The position numbers and the translations under genes were made by a program. A model generated the notes under the pieces. It was not told the DNA's origin. It saw only the letters and a list, made by a program, of their open reading frames with translations, and searched no databases. A stretch of DNA of 64,000 nucleotides from the NCBI GenBank assembly GCA_041399085.1, contig JAWKTM010000012.1, positions 62,001 through 126,000 on the forward strand. The letters are read 5' to 3'. This DNA is from JAWKTM01 sp041399085. GTDB lineage: Bacteria > Planctomycetota > Planctomycetia > Pirellulales > Pirellulaceae. The first letter of the stretch is position 1; each line of letters opens with the position of its first letter. Below, piece after piece: positions 27,678 to 36,042 of the stretch.

Positions 27678-29756
27678 TTAACGCGGCGGGTCCAAAATCA
27701 CTTTCACTTTCACCGGCTGCTCGTCGCGCAACACGGTGACTTCCACCGAGTCGCCCGCTTTGAACTTGCGTAGCGCCGCGTCAATATCTTCCAGACCCGC
27801 GACCTTGGCTTCGCCGAAACGAACGATTACGTCGCCCGCTTTCATGCCAGCCTTTTCCGCCGGGCTCTCCGCCGCGACGCCCATCAGTGCGTAGCCTTCC
27901 ACCTTCTTGCTAAAGTCGGGAATGCTGCCCAGATAAGGTCGCGAACCGCCGCGAGCCACCATCTTTGGCTTCACGGCCACGTATTCCGGCCGCTCGTCCG
28001 CTTGCTCCACTCGCCGAGTCAAATCGAACACAAAACTCGCGACGCGATTCATGCCCGCCACGTTGATCTTGTCGTAATCATCGCTCGGGCGGTGATAGTC
28101 GGAATGCGTTCCAGTGAATACGTGAAACACCGGAATCTGCTTGGCATAGAAAGCCGCATGGTCGCTCGGGCCGAACCCGCCCGGATCTTTCGTGACCTCG
28201 AAAGCGTGTTCTTTATTCAGTTCGTCCACCAACGCGTCGAACGTCGTGGCCGTGCCCGTTCCGTGAACGATCAGCTTGTTGTCGTTCAACCGGCCCACCA
28301 TGTCCATGTTGATCATGGCCACGGTCTTTTCCAGCGGAAACACCGGGTTGCCAATGTAGTGGCCGCTGCCAATCAGCCCGCTTTCCTCCCCGGTGAAAGC
28401 CAGAAAAACCATCCGCCGACGCGGTTTGCCCGACAGCGAACCATAGCGCCGAGCCACCTCCAACAACGCCGCCGACCCCGAGGCGTTGTCGTCCGCGCCG
28501 TTGTGAATCGCCACGGTGCCCGGCGCCAGCGAGTTGTTGCCGCCCATGCCGATATGGTCGTAATGAGCGCCGACGATCACGGTTTCATCGGCCAGCGGCC
28601 CTTCGCCTTCCAAGACGCCGATGATGTTTTTCACTTCGGCTTGCTGGTGAACAACGTTCGCTTCGCCAACCGCGGTCCAACCTTCCAGTACCGAACTGCG
28701 TGGCTGGAGATCTTCGTCAATGGCCGCCTCCAATTCATCCAGCGATTTGCCAAGCGCCGCCTGAACCATCGGTTCGACCGACGCTCGCGAAGCAAAAAAC
28801 ACGGGCATTTTCGCGTGCGAGCTTTCGGTTCCCGCGCCGCTGAAGTCCAACAGCCGATCCGGTTCGCGATCCAAGTTTTTCGACAAGTTCACGATGCGTT
28901 CGGCCAGCTTTTTGATCTCCAGTCGATAAGCGGCCGTCTGGTCATCGGTGGGCGATTCGATCGCTTGGTGCTCTTCGTGAGTTTTGCCGAATTGCTCGAC
29001 GGCCTTCGCCCAAGCCCGTTCGTCGGCCTCGGCCACCTTCTTCAATTCTCCACCGTCATTCACCAACACCACGGCGGCTGCGCCATGTTGAAAGGCGTTG
29101 GAAATCTTGGTGGTGAAAAACGCGTGACGCGAAGAATCCGTGCCGTCGAATTTGCTGTGCGGGTTGTCCTGTTGCGGCTCCTTGCGGATCATCACGACGA
29201 TCTTGCCTTCGACGTCCAAACCTTTGTACTCGTCGAATTCGTGTTCCGGCGAAGTGATGCCGTAACCGACGAACACGACGGGCGCGTCGAACTGGGCCGA
29301 CCCGCCGACCGCCAGCGAGTTGAACGTCTTGCCTAGAGCCAGCTCCAACCGCTGCGGGCTGCCGTCCTCTTTCGCCGGGCCGACGAAGGCCAGCTTGTTT
29401 TGCTCTTTGGGCCCCGGTTCGGATTTCACGGTCATCGTGAATTTCTGAAACGGGCCGCCGTCGATAATGTCGGTCTTCAAACCGGCGGCGGCGAATTCCT
29501 TGGCGATAAAGTCCGCCGCTTTGTTGATGCCTTCGGTCTCGACGCCGCGGCCTTCCAACTCGTCGGAAGCCAAATAACGCACGGCGTCGTACAGCCGCTG
29601 CTCGGACGCGGAGAAATCGGACTTTGCCGCATCGGCCGCATCCGCCGCCAAGATCGCGGCGCGATTCAACGAACCGCAGATGACAAAACCGGCTACCGCG
29701 GCAACCGACAGGCAACGAGTCAACAGCGTCGGACGCTTCGAGAACAATGAATTCAT
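27678..29756 (-). CDS. Secreted M28-family zinc aminopeptidase with PDZ domain
   Basis: About 692 residues: signal peptide (LLTRCLSVAAVAGFVICGSL), a PA-like insert (about residues 100-200, APVVFVGYGITSPEHEFDEY), the M28 catalytic domain and a C-terminal PDZ domain (GVAAESPAEKAGMKAGDVIV). Metal ligands are visible as His in VIVGAHYDHIGM, Asp in IHNGADDNASGSA, Glu-Glu in AFTGEESGLIGSGHY, Asp in INMDMVGR, and His in HSDYHRPSDDYDKI. The ATG at 29756 gives the best signal peptide; another is at 29765. It probably degrades peptides in the periplasm. Confidence 0.93.
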   Translation of the reverse strand: MNSLFSKRPTLLTRCLSVAAVAGFVICGSLNRAAILAADAADAAKSDFSASEQRLYDAVRYLASDELEGRGVETEGINKAADFIAKEFAAAGLKTDIIDGGPFQKFTMTVKSEPGPKEQNKLAFVGPAKEDGSPQRLELALGKTFNSLAVGGSAQFDAPVVFVGYGITSPEHEFDEYKGLDVEGKIVVMIRKEPQQDNPHSKFDGTDSSRHAFFTTKISNAFQHGAAAVVLVNDGGELKKVAEADERAWAKAVEQFGKTHEEHQAIESPTDDQTAAYRLEIKKLAERIVNLSKNLDREPDRLLDFSGAGTESSHAKMPVFFASRASVEPMVQAALGKSLDELEAAIDEDLQPRSSVLEGWTAVGEANVVHQQAEVKNIIGVLEGEGPLADETVIVGAHYDHIGMGGNNSLAPGTVAIHNGADDNASGSAALLEVARRYGSLSGKPRRRMVFLAFTGEESGLIGSGHYIGNPVFPLEKTVAMINMDMVGRLNDNKLIVHGTGTATTFDALVDELNKEHAFEVTKDPGGFGPSDHAAFYAKQIPVFHVFTGTHSDYHRPSDDYDKINVAGMNRVASFVFDLTRRVEQADERPEYVAVKPKMVARGGSRPYLGSIPDFSKKVEGYALMGVAAESPAEKAGMKAGDVIVRFGEAKVAGLEDIDAALRKFKAGDSVEVTVLRDEQPVKVKVILDPPR

Positions 29757-29765
29757 GGCAAGCAT

Positions 29766-30210
29766 TTCCAGGCGGGCGGCCAGTCTCGCGAATCGCTGGC
29801 TGGCCGTGCAAAAGGTGATGGTGCGGTAGGTGACGCGGCGTCTCGACCGCTGAACGATTCTTGAATGCCGCCGAGCGTTCGTCAAGTTATTCCACCCCGG
29901 AACCAAGATAACGAGTCTCCTGCCGAGCGCCCCGCAACTTCGCGCCAATCTCGAAGTATTCGGGCGACCCCAGGCACACAAAACCGTTGGGTGGCACGTC
30001 CATAGCGCAGCGGTGGGCGTGGACCGTTGGACGATGCTACCGAGCAATCAACCTCTCGAACGCACCAGCCACGCCCCTCGAAGACTCTGGGCGTGCCACC
30101 CGACACGACTTTCGACGGGGCGTCCGGGGGCTCGCTTCGCTCGACCTCAGGCACGTATCACGACCCCAAGGTACACGGTTACGAACTCTGGCGACCAAGA
30201 TCGCTCACGG
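29766..30210. other. Intergenic stretch with a possible dispersed repeat
   Basis: No gene is supported here. It contains the promoter region of the M28 gene. Near 30118-30155 the text CGGGGGCTCGCTTCGCTCGA occurs, with the near-palindromic core GCTCGCTTCGCTCG, a type of short element often scattered in planctomycete intergenic DNA. Similar text is not repeated elsewhere in the window in full. Confidence 0.35.
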
Positions 30211-31665
30211 CTATTTGGCCGCCAGTTTCGGGAAAGCCGCTCGCAAGTCCAGCGAATCGTCGTATCGCTCTTGCAAATCCAGCAGCTTGGCAAACAGCCG
30301 CCGGGCGATCGGGGCGGCCTTCTCGTCGTCGGCCAAATCGTGCATCTCGCGGGGATCTTCGGCCACGTGATACAGTCGAGCTCGCTTGATTTGCGGATAC
30401 AGAATCAGCTTGTAGCCGTCGGCCGTAACCATCCGTTGCAGCCCCAAATACGCGCCGTACACCGCATCGTAAGGCGACTTGGCCCCGTCGCGAATCATCG
30501 GCATCAAGCTGTGAAACTCGACATGCGCCGGCTTCTCGACCTCCGCCAGAGCCAGCGACGTAGCCATGATGTCTTGCAAATAAACTGGCTCGTCAATTCG
30601 CTCGCCCGCCGGCACATTCGGCCCGACCACCATCAACGGCACGCGGACACTGTGGTCGTACATGTTCTGTTTGCCCATCAAACCGTGCTGCCCAACGGCC
30701 AAGCCGTGATCGGCGCTGAAGAAGATGTACGTGTTGTCCGCCTGGCCGCTCTTCTCCAACGCATCCAAAATGCGGCCGATCTGCACGTCCATGTGCGTGA
30801 TGATCGCGTAATACTCTTGCCGATGCACTTGCACGGCGTGTTCGGTTCGCGGAAACGGCGCCAGCTTTTCGTCTCGCAACCCCGGCCCGCAACCGATGCC
30901 GTCCTTGAACGGATACAGACTCTGATAGTTGACCGGCACGCGTATCTTGTCGGCCGGATACTTGTCGACAAACTCCTTGGGCGATTGCCGCGGATCGTGC
31001 GGGGCGTTGAACGCCAAGTACATAAAGAAAGGCTGGTCATCGTTCGCGGCCATCGTCAAGTAATCGACGCCGTCGTCGCCGACCACTTCGCTCCAATGTT
31101 TGCCGCCCTGCCAAAAGCCGCCGAAACGCTGGTCATACGGGCTCCACGGGTCGGGCTGATCGGCCAGCGGTCGGTTGTAGCCCGCCTCGGTTTGGTTCGG
31201 CATGCCGCCGCGCACATGCCGAGCGACGTCGAACGCCTTCTCGGGATTGGCCGGCACATGCCACTTGCCGGTGAAGTACGTGCGATAGCCCGCGTGCTTC
31301 ATGTGTTCCGACCAGAAGCGACCCGCTTGCCGCTCCTTCTCGGCCGATTTATAGACCGAGTTAGCTCGCCATACCGTGCGACCGGTGTTCAACATCGTGC
31401 GGCTGGCCACGCAGACCGCGCCGCTCCACGAACCCATGTTGTAAGCATGCGTGAACGTCACCCCGCTTCGCGCCAACCGATCCAAGTTCGGCGTTTCGAT
31501 CTCGTCGTTGCCGAGCGCTCGAATGGTCTCGAAGCATTGATCGTCGGCGAAGATAAATAACACGTTCGGTTTCTCCGCCGCAGCTTGTCCGGCCAACGAG
31601 CCGAAAGCCACCACGGCTAGGAAACCCAAGACACTTCGCCGCCAAAAAGTTGTCGTCCGCATCAT
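30211..31665 (-). CDS. Secreted type I sulfatase (choline-sulfatase-like)
   Basis: The 484-residue sulfatase has a signal peptide (SVLGFLAVVAFGSLAGQAAA) and the metal site NVLFIFADDQCFE. The formylglycine motif is CVASR, in AVCVASRTMLNTGR, with Ala at the third position where Pro is more common. Further signatures are YFTGKWHVP, LAFNAPHDPR, FFSADHGLAVGQHGLMGKQN and the C-terminal DGYKLILYP. A strong ribosome site (GAGGT) precedes the ATG. Activity would need a formylglycine-generating or anaerobic maturase enzyme, which is not seen in this window. Substrate is unknown. Confidence 0.93.
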   Translation of the reverse strand: MMRTTTFWRRSVLGFLAVVAFGSLAGQAAAEKPNVLFIFADDQCFETIRALGNDEIETPNLDRLARSGVTFTHAYNMGSWSGAVCVASRTMLNTGRTVWRANSVYKSAEKERQAGRFWSEHMKHAGYRTYFTGKWHVPANPEKAFDVARHVRGGMPNQTEAGYNRPLADQPDPWSPYDQRFGGFWQGGKHWSEVVGDDGVDYLTMAANDDQPFFMYLAFNAPHDPRQSPKEFVDKYPADKIRVPVNYQSLYPFKDGIGCGPGLRDEKLAPFPRTEHAVQVHRQEYYAIITHMDVQIGRILDALEKSGQADNTYIFFSADHGLAVGQHGLMGKQNMYDHSVRVPLMVVGPNVPAGERIDEPVYLQDIMATSLALAEVEKPAHVEFHSLMPMIRDGAKSPYDAVYGAYLGLQRMVTADGYKLILYPQIKRARLYHVAEDPREMHDLADDEKAAPIARRLFAKLLDLQERYDDSLDLRAAFPKLAAK

Positions 31666-31777
31666 TTCGAACCTCGCCGCCTATCGTTCGCGTAGTGAAT
31701 CGCCGTTGGGAAAACCGCTGCCAAAAGTGTCGCTGAAAAGCGAAGTTGCACTATAACACGCGGCCTTCGGCGAGTTC

Positions 31778-31813
31778 CACGCGCTCGGCGAAGGTCACGC
31801 GCTCGGCGAAGGT
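31778..31813. repeat. Tandem duplication of an 18-bp unit
   Basis: Two exact adjacent copies of CACGCGCTCGGCGAAGGT lie between the sulfatase start (31665) and the end of the zincin gene (31934). A third, partial version (CTCGCCGAA) follows. No function is apparent. Confidence 0.7.
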
Positions 31814-31933
31814 CTCCCGACCTCGCCGAAACCGCCGACCGTAGGTCTCCTCGGACGCTGGAAACCTGCGGTCCAACCATGTGCGGGATCGTGAGACCAG
31901 CGCGCCGAGCGAGCCGCTTCGCTTCGCAGCCGC

Positions 31934-32329
31934 TCAATATCCCAGCTCTTCCAGATCGTCTTCGTCCAAGCCGTGATGATGGCCCAGCTCGTGCAGCACG
32001 GTGATCCGAATTTGGCGACGCAGCTCGGCCTCGTTCAAGCGGCCTTGCCGATCGGTCGCCATGCTCAAGATGCCCAGACGAAAGATGTGGATTACGTCGG
32101 ACAGGACGCCGGACAGCTCGACGCTGCGCTGCGTCAGCGGCACGCCGGTGTAGAGCCCACAGAGCTGATCGGGCCGCCGCAACCGCATCCGCCGCATGAT
32201 CTGGGGCGACGGATAATCGTCCACATACATCGGAATCTCACGCAGCAGCTCGTGAACCCTCGGCGGCATCTCGCCCATCACGTATTCCAACTGCCGGTCA
32301 AAGTACGCTCGTTGTTCATCGGTAAGCAT
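31934..32329 (-). CDS. Zincin-like metallopeptidase family protein
   Basis: The 131-residue cytosolic protein has the zinc motif HELGHHHGLDEDDLEELGY at its very C-terminus, as in the small MMP37-like/PF06262 metallopeptidase family. The middle part (VDDYPSPQIMRR, LCGLYTGVPLTQRS) also fits that family. ATG at 32329 with GGGAG six bases upstream; the longer frame adds an unrelated leader. Peptidase activity has not been shown for most members. Confidence 0.85.
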   Translation of the reverse strand: MLTDEQRAYFDRQLEYVMGEMPPRVHELLREIPMYVDDYPSPQIMRRMRLRRPDQLCGLYTGVPLTQRSVELSGVLSDVIHIFRLGILSMATDRQGRLNEAELRRQIRITVLHELGHHHGLDEDDLEELGY

Positions 32330-32440
32330 GATCGCTCCCAGTGCCGCCGTTTGAAAATAGCAAATCCGAAGTACAAACCTGCAGATGAATCCAGCGAGGA
32401 AAGCATCGAAACTCAAAATGGCGTTGAGCGGGAGATTCGT

Positions 32441-32836
32441 CTACTCCGCAATAAACTCCTCGGTTCGCACGCCGAAGTAATTAGCCAGACGCAGGGCGTT
32501 GGCTTTGCTGATGCCCTGGCGGCCGGCGAGGATTTCATTGATGGTGGTGCGCGGCACTTGGGATGCTTGTGACAATTCGGTTTGAGTCAACTGCAGCGCC
32601 TCGATTAGACCCGCTAGCCGGTCGCGCGGAGTAAGTTCCGGAGTCGTGTGGCCTTGGTGGATCTCGTACTGCTCGACGAGCGTCGCCAACAACTCCAGTA
32701 GATCGTCTTCGGCGCGGCTCCGTTTGGTTTTGCGGATCAAACCTTCGATTTGCTTGAGCGTTCGCTGGTAACCTCGCTGGGACGAAATCGGCCGAGGAAC
32801 GAATTCCTGGAGCAGTGTTTCATAAGTTGCGGCCAT
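32441..32836 (-). CDS. HigA-like XRE antitoxin
   Basis: A 131-residue protein with an N-terminal region typical of HigA/MqsA-type antitoxins (FVPRPISSQRGYQRTLKQIE, LLELLATLVEQYE). A C-terminal helix-turn-helix follows: LTQTELSQASQVPRTTINEI, then AGRQGISKANALRLANYFG. The ATG at 32836 lies 13 bases after the stop of a toxin-like frame, so the order is toxin then antitoxin, as in higBA. It probably represses its own promoter upstream of the toxin gene. Confidence 0.82.
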   Translation of the reverse strand: MAATYETLLQEFVPRPISSQRGYQRTLKQIEGLIRKTKRSRAEDDLLELLATLVEQYEIHQGHTTPELTPRDRLAGLIEALQLTQTELSQASQVPRTTINEILAGRQGISKANALRLANYFGVRTEEFIAE

Positions 32837-32849
32837 GACAATCTCTTTC

Positions 32850-33017
32850 TCAACAGCAGATGTCTTTCCAGTCGTTCCGATCGTATTCCGCATGCGTCAG
32901 AAAGTGCCGGACATACAACGTTCCTTGCCGTGTAGGCGTCGCATAATGAACGTTGCAGATCAGCCTTCTGGCGCCGGACGCATCGAATACAAGACATGCG
33001 CCGCCTTGGTCGGTCAT
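32850..33017 (-). pseudogene. Truncated HigB-like toxin
   Basis: A 55-codon frame upstream of the antitoxin ends with GTLYVRHFLTHAEYDRNDW, the conserved HigB C-terminus. Before it comes ACLVFDASGARRLICNVHY, which matches the VVFNIGGNKYRL strand of the family. About 40 N-terminal residues are missing: an in-frame TGA lies upstream, and I could not find the lost part with confidence in another frame. Either the toxin is decayed or an indel has broken it, as for other genes here. ATG 33017 and GTG 33023 are formal starts only. Confidence 0.6.
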
Positions 33018-33175
33018 AGTCACAAACTGTGACAGCCGTCAAGCTTGATGGTTGTCGCCGCCGCGATGATTGACCGCGGGCGTTGGGAATTGACGGTGGA
33101 AATTGGTGACAACACAATGAAGCCAAAATCGGGGAGCGGTTCTTGTCACGCGTTTCGAGAGATAGAGGGTTCATT

Positions 33176-34609
33176 ATGTTTCGACCACTTGCCATAGAGT
33201 CGACCGATTGCCGCGCGTCAATCCCGGGTGTTTGGTCACCGAAAACGATCGCACTCGCCATCTCGACCGCCGTCGTATTCGTGGCTCTGGCAATCCCCGT
33301 GCCGCAAGCCAGCGCGGATCAGAATTCCCGGCCCAATTTCGTCTTCATTATGGCCGACGATTTGGGGTGGGCCGATGTGGCTTTTCATGGGGGGAACTCG
33401 CCGACTCCGAATTTGGATCGGTTGGCTCGCGAGGGGTTGGAGCTGACGCAGCACTATGTTGCTCCGGTTTGCAGCCCGACTCGGACGGGGTTGTTGACCG
33501 GGCGTTGCTGGAGTCGCTTTGGCGTTACGAGCCCGCAGAATAATCGCGCGTTGCCGTGGAACACCGTGACGATGGCTCGGGCGTTGAACGACGCTGGATA
33601 CGACACCTGCTTGACCGGCAAATGGCATCTCGGTTCGTTGCCCGAGGAAGGTCCGAATCATTTTGGGTTCGATCATTCGTATGGCTCGTTGGCCGGCGGC
33701 GTCACGCCGTGGCTGCATCGTTACAAGAAGGGGCCGTTCACCGAGACTTGGCATCGCAACGAACAGCGGTTGGAAGAGCCCGGCCATGTTACTGACTTGA
33801 TCGCCGACGAAGCGATCGCGTGGATCAAGCAGCGGGGCGAGGCGCCGTTCCTGCTGTACGTGCCTTTCACCGCCGTGCATTTGCCGGTGAAGGAGCCGGC
33901 CGAGTGGCTGGCCCGCGTGCCGGCCGAAATCGAGGGCGACGTGCCGCGGCACTATTCCGCGTGCATCATGCACTTGGACGACGCCGTGGGCCGGATCATC
34001 GCGACGCTGGAGGAAACCGGCCGTCGCGAGAATACGTTGTTGGTCTTCACCAGCGACAACGGCGGCAGCACGGCGGAGAACAACGATCTGAAGTACCCGG
34101 ACGACAACTGCCCCAACGGCCGCTTGCCGGGAAACAATCGGCCGCTACGAGGTCAAAAGGGCGATCTGTACGAAGGAGGCACGCGCGTGCCGACCGTCGT
34201 CGCTTGGCCGGCTCGGATCAAATCCGGGCGAGTTGATTCGCCGACGCAAATAATTGACTGGATGCCGACCTTCTGTGCGCTGGCCGGGTATCAGCCCGAA
34301 ACCGATTTGAAATGGGACGGGACGGATTTGACGAAGCTGTTGACCGAGCACCAGCCGCTCGCCGAACGGCCGCTGTACACGGTCGCTCCGGGCTGGCGAG
34401 GCCGGTCGTTGCGTCTGGGCGACTGGAAGCTGATCGTGCGTTCGGATAACCGGGGCGCGAATGAGGCGAGCAAGATCGAGCTGTACAATATCGCCACGGA
34501 CGCCAGCGAAGCGAAGAACTTGGCCGAGCAGGAGCCGGAGCGAGTGAAACGCATGCGGGCCAAGCTGGAATCGGTCGCCGCCACGGACCGCGACTCGGTC
34601 GCCGAGTGA
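33176..34609 (+). CDS. Secreted arylsulfatase
   Basis: The 477-residue type I sulfatase has an N-terminal signal (TIALAISTAVVFVALAIPV) and the metal-binding start NFVFIMADDLGWADVAFHGG. The canonical formylglycine motif is CSPTR (APVCSPTRTGLLTGR), followed by CLTGKWHLGS, FTAVHLPVKEP, FTSDNGGS and GDLYEGGTRVPTVVAWPARI. The ATG at 33176 has GAGGG upstream. It is transcribed away from the higBA-like locus. It is probably used on sulfated polysaccharides; the substrate is not deducible. Confidence 0.94.
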   Translation: MFRPLAIESTDCRASIPGVWSPKTIALAISTAVVFVALAIPVPQASADQNSRPNFVFIMADDLGWADVAFHGGNSPTPNLDRLAREGLELTQHYVAPVCSPTRTGLLTGRCWSRFGVTSPQNNRALPWNTVTMARALNDAGYDTCLTGKWHLGSLPEEGPNHFGFDHSYGSLAGGVTPWLHRYKKGPFTETWHRNEQRLEEPGHVTDLIADEAIAWIKQRGEAPFLLYVPFTAVHLPVKEPAEWLARVPAEIEGDVPRHYSACIMHLDDAVGRIIATLEETGRRENTLLVFTSDNGGSTAENNDLKYPDDNCPNGRLPGNNRPLRGQKGDLYEGGTRVPTVVAWPARIKSGRVDSPTQIIDWMPTFCALAGYQPETDLKWDGTDLTKLLTEHQPLAERPLYTVAPGWRGRSLRLGDWKLIVRSDNRGANEASKIELYNIATDASEAKNLAEQEPERVKRMRAKLESVAATDRDSVAE

Positions 34610-34701
34610 TCGTCGGCTCGAAAACGTTGAAAAATAAGGGTTTGCGTCGCCAGATGGCTTGAACCGCACGTTCTCGCGAATTGGGAATGACGCTTCATTC
34701 C

Positions 34702-34953
34702 TTTACTTGGTGGCGCGGCTCCTTTATTTCACGGCGCGGCTCCTTTACTTCACGGCGCGGCTCCTTTACTTCACGGCGCGGCTCCATTACTTGGCGGCGC
34801 GGCTCCTTTACCTGATCGCGTGGCTCCTCTACCTGATCGCGTGGCTCCTCTACGCCACCGCGCGGCTCCTCTACCGGATGGCGCGGCTCCGCTACGGGAT
34901 GGCGCGGCTCCGCTACCGCATGGCGTGGCTCCATTACCCGGTGGCGCCGTTCC
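34702..34953. repeat. 21-bp minisatellite, 12 units
   Basis: Twelve contiguous 21-bp units with consensus TTTACTTCACGGCGCGGCTC plus C. The GGCGCGGCTCC half is nearly invariant, and the first ten bases vary in blocks (TTTACTTCAC, TCTACCTGAT, GCTACGGGAT). Open frames cross it on both strands, giving RLLYFTA heptads on plus and EPRREVK heptads on minus. The unit is unrelated in sequence to the 21-bp array at 8765-9175. Confidence 0.92.
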
Positions 34954-35331
34954 ACGGAAACTTGCGGCGGTTCCTGTTTCAGAGCGACTTGCGGAACGAG
35001 CGGGTCTCGGCTTGCCTCGTGGCGGGGGCTAAACAGGCCGTGGGCGGGAGAATCGACGTTCGAGAATCCGCGACGCTCGGTGGAAAACCGCCAAAATCCA
35101 ACGGAAGTCGATCTTTTTCGTAAATCCGAATTCGGATACCATCCGCCCGCGCTCCGGATCGTCTTTCCGGGCGGTTCGTTGTTTGGAGTGGCCGATTCCA
35201 CGGAACCGGCTCACTCACTCGTCTCATCGGAGAACGCCGGGAACGTTCGTTCCCACACGGAAGCTTGGTCCAGGCAACCACGGCCTCATCGACACCGCCG
35301 ACCGGTTTGCCGCAGGGAAAGGAGTCGAAAG
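34954..35331. other. Intergenic stretch upstream of the exopolysaccharide module
   Basis: No gene is supported. Frames that run in from the minisatellite continue here but show no family-like sequence. The region should hold the promoter of the 35332 gene. Confidence 0.4.
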
Positions 35332-35847
35332 ATGACGTTACGCAGATTGCAAATCATTGCCGCGCTGGTGGTGTGCGCCAGTTGGATTGTGCCGGTTCGC
35401 CAATTGGCGGCCGCGCCGCCCGTGCCGGTCGCCGCCGCAGCGGCTGCTCCGGTGGCCATCGACATCGAATTGGATGCCGCTGGCCGATTGGTTGGTCAAG
35501 CCATCGACGGCCAAGGCCGCTTGCTGGTCGCCGAACGCGTGGTGGTTTCTCAAGCTGGTCAGGAGATTGCCTCGACCGTGACGGACGATCAAGGCCGTTT
35601 CGCGATCGAAGGGATGCGCGGCGGGCTGTACCAAGTGGCGACGGCTCAAGGCGGAGCGATGTGTCGCGTGTGGATGGCCAACACGGCCCCGCCCGTGGCG
35701 AAACCGCACTTGCTGTTGGCCGCTGGAACTGACGTGGAACGTGGCCAGCGCCCAGTCACCGATTTATTGCACCCGGTGTTGATCGGTTTAATCATCGCCG
35801 CGGCGATCGCGATTCCAATCGCGTTGCACGACGACGACGCTTCGTAG
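35332..35847 (+). CDS. Secreted small protein with carboxypeptidase-regulatory/Cna-like fold and C-terminal membrane helix
   Basis: The 171-residue protein has a signal peptide (IIAALVVCASWIVPVRQLAA), an Ala/Pro-rich spacer, and a beta-sandwich domain of the carboxypeptidase-regulatory type (LVGQAIDGQGRLLVAERVVV, then VTDDQGRFAIEGMRGGLYQV). One membrane helix near the end (VLIGLIIAAAIAIPIAL) is followed by HDDDAS. AAAGGAG lies seven bases before the ATG. It is the first gene before a Wza-like exporter, so a role in anchoring or assembling surface polysaccharide is a fair guess. Confidence 0.78.
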   Translation: MTLRRLQIIAALVVCASWIVPVRQLAAAPPVPVAAAAAAPVAIDIELDAAGRLVGQAIDGQGRLLVAERVVVSQAGQEIASTVTDDQGRFAIEGMRGGLYQVATAQGGAMCRVWMANTAPPVAKPHLLLAAGTDVERGQRPVTDLLHPVLIGLIIAAAIAIPIALHDDDAS

Positions 35848-36042
35848 TTGCTGGTGTTTCCGAGGGCGTCTCGGTTGGGTTCTCTTTGACGAATGATCCG
35901 CGACCGGCGCGCGTCAGCCGCCGGTCCGGGAGCGAGCGGCGGCACGCGTGGTCGTTCGGCTTCGCCCGTCGATCGAACCGAATAGGACGCACCTCGGATC
36001 GCGAAACAGATTCCCTCACCCCATTGCCAAATCGCAGCCAGC

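Noticed and set aside
28002..29336. 444-codon plus-strand frame opposite the M28 peptidase
   Set aside because: The minus-strand frame has all M28 metal ligands and a PDZ domain; the plus frame has none and is compositionally a shadow.
30013..31560. 515-codon plus-strand frame opposite the sulfatase at 30211-31665
   Set aside because: The minus-strand gene has complete sulfatase motifs; the plus frame shows only Arg/His/Val-rich shadow text.
34702..34953. CRISPR array
   Set aside because: The variable ten bases recur between neighbouring units and are too short for spacers; no cas gene is present.
34659..35201. Repeat proteins on either strand of the second 21-bp array (RLLYFTA or EPRREVK units)
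   Set aside because: Both strands are open for the same trivial reason, and the flanking parts of the frames show no coding character.
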